The translations under genes were made by a program, and so were the position numbers. The notes beneath the pieces are model-generated. The model was not told where the DNA came from. It saw only the letters and a program-made list of their open reading frames with translations, and did no database searches. Of a stretch of 37,237 bases of DNA, positions 33,569 to 37,237 are shown one piece after another. The DNA is taken from positions 1-37,237 of the forward strand of contig NZ_AFHG01000032.1 in NCBI RefSeq assembly GCF_000214035.2. Reading direction: 5' to 3'. Every line of letters starts with the position of its first letter. Positions within the stretch are counted from its first letter, which is position 1. The DNA is from Methyloversatilis universalis FAM5. GTDB lineage: Bacteria > Pseudomonadota > Gammaproteobacteria > Burkholderiales > Rhodocyclaceae.

Positions 33569-35292
33569 TGGCACACATTTCGGACCTCATCGCGCAGGAC
33601 ATCGAGGCCTATCTGAAGCAGCACGAGCACAAGAGCCTGCTGCGCTTCATCACCTGTGGCAGCGTCGACGACGGCAAGAGCACGCTGATCGGCCGCCTGC
33701 TGTACGAATCGAAAATGCTGTTCGAGGACCAGCTGGCCGCGCTCGAAGCCGATTCGAAGAAGGTGGGCACCCAGGGCGGTGACCTCGACTTCGCGCTGCT
33801 GGTCGATGGCCTGGCCGCCGAGCGCGAACAGGGCATCACCATTGACGTCGCCTACCGCTTCTTCTCGACTGACCGGCGCAAGTTCATCGTCGCCGACACG
33901 CCGGGTCACGAGCAGTACACTCGTAACATGGTCACCGGCGCCTCGACCGCCGATCTGGCCATCATCCTGGTCGATGCGCGTCACGGCGTGCAGACCCAGA
34001 CCCGTCGCCACAGCTATCTGGTGTCGCTGATCGGCATCAAGCGCGTCGTGGTCGCCATCAACAAGATGGATCTGGTCGGTTTCTCGAAGGACGTGTACGA
34101 CCGCATCGAGAAGGAATACCGCGCGTTTGCGGCCCAGATCGGTCTGACCGACATCCTGTGCATCCCGATGTCGGCACTGCGTGGCGACAACATCACCGAC
34201 AAGAGCGACAACACCGCGTGGTATGCCGGTCCGACGCTGATGGAGCACCTGGAAACGGTGCAGATCGAGGACGACCTGCAGGCGCGTCCTTTCCGTCTGC
34301 CGGTGCAGTGGGTGAATCGCCCCAATCTTGATTTCCGCGGCTTCTCCGGCCAGATCGCCTCCGGCACCGTGCGTCCGGGCGACCGCGTGCGGGTACAGCC
34401 GTCCGGCCGTGACACCACGGTCGAGCGCATCGTGCTGTCGACGCAGGACATGCAGGAAGCGGTGGCCGGTCAGTCGGTCACCGTCACCTTCGCCGACGAG
34501 ATCGACTGTTCGCGCGGCGACGTGATCGTGGCCGCCGACGCACCCGCGCTGACCGGCGACAGCTTCGACGCCACGCTGGTGTGGATGAGCGACGAGGCGA
34601 TGGCCACCGGCCGCAGTTATCTGATGAAGTGCGGCACCCGCACCGTCGGCACCACGGTGAACGCGATCGAGTACCGGGTGAACGTGAATACGCTGGAGCG
34701 CACCGCCGCGCAGGCGCTGGCGCTGAACGAGATCGGCCGCGTGTCGCTGCTGACTGATCGCCTGATCGCCTTCGATCCGTATGAGTCGGTGCGCGATACC
34801 GGCAGCTTCATCCTGATCGACCGGCTGACCAACAACACGGTCGGCGCCGGCCTGCTGCACGCCGCGCGCAGCCGTCCGCGCGACCTGAGCTGGACCCGCA
34901 CCGACACCAGCCGCGCAGCCCGCGCCGCGCTGAAGCAGCAGTCGCCGCTGCTGCTGTGGGCCGGTGCCGGCATCGATGCGAACAAGCTGGAACAGAAGCT
35001 CATGTCGATCGGCCGCCACACGATCACGCTGCCCGCGGCCACCGCGGATCTGCCGCGCGTCGCCGGTCTGCTGCTCGATGCCGGCCTCATCGTCGTGATC
35101 GACGCCGAGTCCGCCCAGCCTGCTGCACTGGCGTCCGCGCTGCCGGCGGCCGAGCGCATCGAACTGGCGGTGGATGCCGCCGCCCCCCAGGCCTCGCTGA
35201 CCGGCGAACGGCTGTCGCTGCCGTCCGCAGCGGCCGATGAAACCGTGGAGCAGGTGGTCGAAGTCCTGCGCCGCGCAGGCCGCGTAGGCTGA
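33568..35292 (+). CDS. cysN: sulfate adenylyltransferase subunit 1 with decayed APS-kinase domain
   Basis: This is the GTPase subunit that drives APS formation by CysD. Residues 1-430 are a full EF-Tu-like CysN: GSVDDGKST (31-39), DTPGHEQYTRN, NKMD, then two beta-barrel domains ending FILIDRLTNNTVGAG. Residues 431-574 are an extra domain that follows the CysC (APS kinase) pattern: LLLWAGAG where the kinase has its P-loop, ANKLEQKLMSIGRHT, RVAGLLLDAGLIVVIDAES, ERIELAVDA and ETVEQVVEVLRRAG. The P-loop GxSGxGKS is gone (GAGIDANK), the GDN-type motif after GRHT is missing, and the domain is about 50 residues short. It therefore looks like a CysNC fusion that lost kinase activity but kept its frame. 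Total length 574 versus about 475 for plain CysN. Confidence 0.93.
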   Translation: MAHISDLIAQDIEAYLKQHEHKSLLRFITCGSVDDGKSTLIGRLLYESKMLFEDQLAALEADSKKVGTQGGDLDFALLVDGLAAEREQGITIDVAYRFFSTDRRKFIVADTPGHEQYTRNMVTGASTADLAIILVDARHGVQTQTRRHSYLVSLIGIKRVVVAINKMDLVGFSKDVYDRIEKEYRAFAAQIGLTDILCIPMSALRGDNITDKSDNTAWYAGPTLMEHLETVQIEDDLQARPFRLPVQWVNRPNLDFRGFSGQIASGTVRPGDRVRVQPSGRDTTVERIVLSTQDMQEAVAGQSVTVTFADEIDCSRGDVIVAADAPALTGDSFDATLVWMSDEAMATGRSYLMKCGTRTVGTTVNAIEYRVNVNTLERTAAQALALNEIGRVSLLTDRLIAFDPYESVRDTGSFILIDRLTNNTVGAGLLHAARSRPRDLSWTRTDTSRAARAALKQQSPLLLWAGAGIDANKLEQKLMSIGRHTITLPAATADLPRVAGLLLDAGLIVVIDAESAQPAALASALPAAERIELAVDAAAPQASLTGERLSLPSAAADETVEQVVEVLRRAGRVG

Positions 35293-35326
35293 TCTCACGC
35301 GACGCCTGCAGCTGTCGCACCCTCAA

Positions 35327-35346
35327 GCGGCGCCTGCGGGCGCCGC
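35327..35346 (+). terminator. hairpin between cysN and selD
   Basis: GCGGCGCC-TGCG-GGCGCCGC is a perfect eight-pair stem followed, after ACCAC, by TTTT. It is a plausible but weak terminator of cysDN; selD starts 25 bases later. Confidence 0.5.
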
Positions 35347-35371
35347 ACCACTTTTCACGCCCGCTCTGAAG

Positions 35372-36439
35372 ATGACCGATTCAGCCGCACCCAAGCAGGA
35401 ACCCCGGCTTACCTCGCTGTCGCACGGCGGTGGCTGTGGCTGCAAGATCGCGCCCGGTGTGCTGTCCGACATCCTGAAGCACACGGCGGCCATGCCGATG
35501 CCGCCGGAACTGATGGTCGGCATCGAAACCTCGGATGACGCCGCGGTCTATCGTCTGAACGACGAACAGGCGCTGATCGCCACCACCGATTTCTTCATGC
35601 CCATCGTCGATGACGCCTTCGATTTCGGGCGCATCGCGGCCACCAATGCGATCAGCGACGTCTACGCGATGGGTGGCAGACCCATCCTCGCGCTGGCCCT
35701 GGTGGGCATGCCGATCAACGTGCTGTCGACCGCCACCATAGGCCGCATCCTCGAAGGCGGGGCCGCGGTGTGCCGCGATGCCGGCATCGTTGTGGCAGGC
35801 GGCCACACCATCGACTCGGTCGAAGCCATCTACGGTCTGGTGGCGCTCGGTATCGCCCATCCGGATCGCATCCGCCGCAATGCCGACGCTCAGCCGGGTG
35901 ATGTGCTGGTGCTGGGCAAGCCGCTCGGCGTAGGCGTCATGTCCGCCGCGCTGAAGAAAGGCGCGCTGGACGACGCAGGCTATGCGCGGATGATTGCCAG
36001 CACCACGAAGCTCAACGTCGCCGGTCCCGATCTCGCCGCCCTCGACGGCGTACATGCGATGACTGACGTGACCGGCTTCGGCCTGGCCGGGCACGGTCTG
36101 GAGATTGCCCGCGGTTCCGGCTGCGACGTGCTGATCGACTGGGCGTCGGTGCCGCTGCACGCGGGCGTGCGGGCGCTGGCCACGCAGAGTTTCGTGACCG
36201 GCGCGTCCGGCCGAAACTGGGCCGGCTACGGCGAGCGCGTGCTGCTGCCGCAGGACTTCGCAGCGGAAGATCGTGCATTGCTGACCGACCCGCAGACCAG
36301 CGGCGGCCTGCTGGTGTCGTGCGCGCCGTCGTCGCTCGACGCGGTGCTCGCCGCATTCAGGCGCCACGGTTTCGATGCGGCGGCCGTGGTCGGCCGCGTC
36401 GGCGATCGCAGCGAGCGGCCGGTGCTGCGGGTAAGCTGA
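35372..36439 (+). CDS. selD: selenide, water dikinase
   Basis: This 355-residue SelD makes selenophosphate from selenide and ATP, for selenocysteine and selenouridine. The active-site segment HGGGCGCK has Cys22 in the catalytic place (a Cys form, not a selenocysteine form) and Lys25. The AIRS/PurM-type ATP-binding domain follows, with TDFFMPIVDD, GGHTI and the late TDPQTSGGLL. No selA, selB, selU or tRNA-Sec lies in the window, so which selenium product is made cannot be told. The ribosome site is poor (GAAG next to the ATG). Confidence 0.95.
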   Translation: MTDSAAPKQEPRLTSLSHGGGCGCKIAPGVLSDILKHTAAMPMPPELMVGIETSDDAAVYRLNDEQALIATTDFFMPIVDDAFDFGRIAATNAISDVYAMGGRPILALALVGMPINVLSTATIGRILEGGAAVCRDAGIVVAGGHTIDSVEAIYGLVALGIAHPDRIRRNADAQPGDVLVLGKPLGVGVMSAALKKGALDDAGYARMIASTTKLNVAGPDLAALDGVHAMTDVTGFGLAGHGLEIARGSGCDVLIDWASVPLHAGVRALATQSFVTGASGRNWAGYGERVLLPQDFAAEDRALLTDPQTSGGLLVSCAPSSLDAVLAAFRRHGFDAAAVVGRVGDRSERPVLRVS

Positions 36440-36534
36440 TTCCGGATGCATCGCCGTCGGCGTCGCTACGGCCCGACGGTGCGCTCGCATCGCTTGCCGG
36501 CATTGGTGGCATACTCGCCGCCGTTCCTGCCTCC

Positions 36535-36619
36535 GCCCGGATGGTGAAACTGGTAGACACAAGGGACTTAAAATCCCTCGACGCAAGTCGTGCGGGTTCG
36601 ATCCCCGCTCCGGGCACCA
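36535..36619 (+). tRNA. tRNA-Leu (anticodon TAA)
   Basis: This is an 85-base class II tRNA with encoded CCA. The acceptor arms are GCCCGGA/TCCGGGC, the anticodon loop CTTAAAA gives anticodon TAA, there is a long variable arm (around TCGACGCAAGTCGT), and the T loop is GTTCGATCC. It reads UUA codons. The REP pair and the second IS110 copy start 57 bases downstream. Confidence 0.95.
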
Positions 36620-36675
36620 CCTACACATTCTGCTCATCCGGGCTGACGACATGCCGGCGGCCTGATCCTGCCTCT

Positions 36676-36759
36676 GTGGGCGCGGCGTCTCGCCGCGATG
36701 AGACCTTGAATACGGAGCCGACCCCTGAAGCGTCCGCCAGATCGCGGCGAGACGCCGCT
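36676..36759. repeat. pair of inverted REP sequences (BIME-like), interrupted by IS110
   Basis: GTGGGCGCGGCGTCTCGCCG with CGAT completes the first unit (36676-36699); after 41 bases comes ATCGCGGCGAGACGCCGCT (36741-36759), where the IS starts. The two units are 18-base perfect inverted repeats (GCGGCGTCTCGCCGCGAT). Apart from strand, the arrangement is the same as at the left IS copy, down to the insertion base after GCCGCT. Confidence 0.75.
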
Positions 36760-36764
36760 TGTAT

Positions 36765-36975
36765 GTTCACCTTCGGCAAGCGTAGTAGTGGACGCTTGTC
36801 GGGCGGAGGGACGAGCGCCGCATCTGACGGCAAGCACGTACAGACAGTGGGAGAGATGTCCCGCCTTCACCCCAAGCACCGATGAGGAATCCTTCGGACC
36901 GCGTCCGTCACGGTACCGACCATATCCTGCAAGCCTGTGCCCCGGTGATCCCGACAAGCCCTTCAACCTTAGTCC
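36765..36975 (+). ncRNA. candidate IS110 bridge (seek) RNA, right copy
   Basis: The sequence is the same as in the left copy. In 5'-3' order: hairpin CAAGCG/CGCTTG near 36778, left-guide candidate GCGCCGC (36815-36821), right-guide candidate GTGGGAG (36847-36853), and further on CCTGCAAG (36926-36933). The last can pair with the element's own start CTTGTATG across the core (one G-U pair, one mismatch) and is a weak candidate for the right donor guide. The left donor guide cannot be judged without the other IS end. RNA ends are approximate. Confidence 0.5.
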
Positions 36976-36988
36976 GGAGGTGCTCATC

Positions 36989-37237
36989 GTGACAAGTCAG
37001 ACCGAATCCACTTGCTTTGGCATCGACGTCTCCAAGCGCTGGCTGGACATCGCCGAGCACGGCCGCTCGCCGGTACTGCGCATTGACAACACCGCCGCGG
37101 CCATCCGCGGCTGGCTGCGCACCTTGCCCCCGGGCGCTGTGCGCTTCGCCTGCGAGTCGACTGGCACCTACCACCGTCTGCTCGTCCGGTTGCTCATCGG
37201 CGCCGGCCATCAGGTGTATCTGATCGACGGCTACTCG
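36989..37237 (+). CDS. IS110 transposase (DEDD recombinase), N-terminal part, intact frame
   Basis: The first 83 residues of an IS110-type recombinase are read from GTG with GGAGG eight bases upstream, continuing past the window. GIDVSK (D13) and CESTGTYHRLL (conserved Glu of the DEDD set) mark the RuvC-like catalytic domain; HQVYLIDGYS leads to the next segment. Unlike the left copy it has three G's at 37132-37134 and stays in frame, so it may be the active source copy. The C-terminal serine-containing domain is outside the window. Confidence 0.88.
   Translation, partial: MTSQTESTCFGIDVSKRWLDIAEHGRSPVLRIDNTAAAIRGWLRTLPPGAVRFACESTGTYHRLLVRLLIGAGHQVYLIDGYS

Larger units (their letters stand above)
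36760..37237 (+). mobile_element. IS110-family insertion sequence, 5' part (right copy)
   Basis: This is the inverted counterpart of the element at the left edge, truncated by the window end. The first 229 bases (non-coding) are identical to the left copy. The transposase frame is intact here. The two copies face away from each other and enclose about 36 kb. Confidence 0.88.

Overview
The window reads as chromosomal DNA of a GC-rich Gram-negative bacterium. An acetone carboxylase operon with an AcoR-type sigma-54 activator, CysD/CysN, SelD, PurE/PurK, a CGC-anticodon tRNA-Ala and REP repeats with GTGGG heads suggest a betaproteobacterium. My best guess is Rhodocyclales, Methyloversatilis-like; this is inference from gene content, not a database match. 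Both ends lie inside inverted copies of one IS110-family element, so the window may be an assembly contig that broke at a repeat.

Left end (1-971): the 5' part of an IS110 copy on the minus strand, with a one-base frameshift in its transposase, inserted at a pair of inverted REP sequences. Then comes a gene-free control region for the acetone operon: a cluster of GTCCG/CGGAC half-sites and a textbook sigma-54 promoter.

Acetone region (972-18529): acxABC (acetone + CO2 + ATP to acetoacetate); a four-gene envelope cassette (membrane-anchored YCF48 propeller, MMPL/RND transporter, DUF1302 outer-membrane barrel, periplasmic DUF1329); an acetoacetyl-CoA synthetase-like ligase; a thiolase; and the activator acxR. 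Together these can take acetone to two acetyl-CoA. Two sigma-54 promoters, before acxA and before the thiolase, each have the same type of upstream half-site cluster at about the same distance, so one activator probably drives both. acxR has its Shine-Dalgarno inside a perfect hairpin.

Aldehyde region (18625-22029): DUF779 and an ExaC/AcoD-type aldehyde dehydrogenase on the minus strand, divergent from a regulator with an AcoR-like sensor half but a winged-helix output in place of an AAA+ domain.

Stress and housekeeping region (22192-30909): an ECF sigma/RskA-like anti-sigma pair, a RhlE-type RNA helicase with a long structured leader, a MerR regulator divergent from a translationally coupled operon (DUF2938, flavodoxin-like, DUF2798) with a classic 19-bp-spacer promoter, purE-purK, a Sua5-type tRNA-modification gene and a Tat-type lipoprotein.

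Right part (31089-37237): tRNA-Ala, an orphan LuxR-type response regulator, a small unrecognised protein, cysD-cysN (cysN carries an in-frame decayed APS-kinase domain) behind two tandem palindromes 32 bp apart, selD, tRNA-Leu, then a second REP pair with the second IS110 copy. The non-coding 5' part of the IS contains segments that match the REP target in the order and orientation expected of a bridge (seek) RNA.
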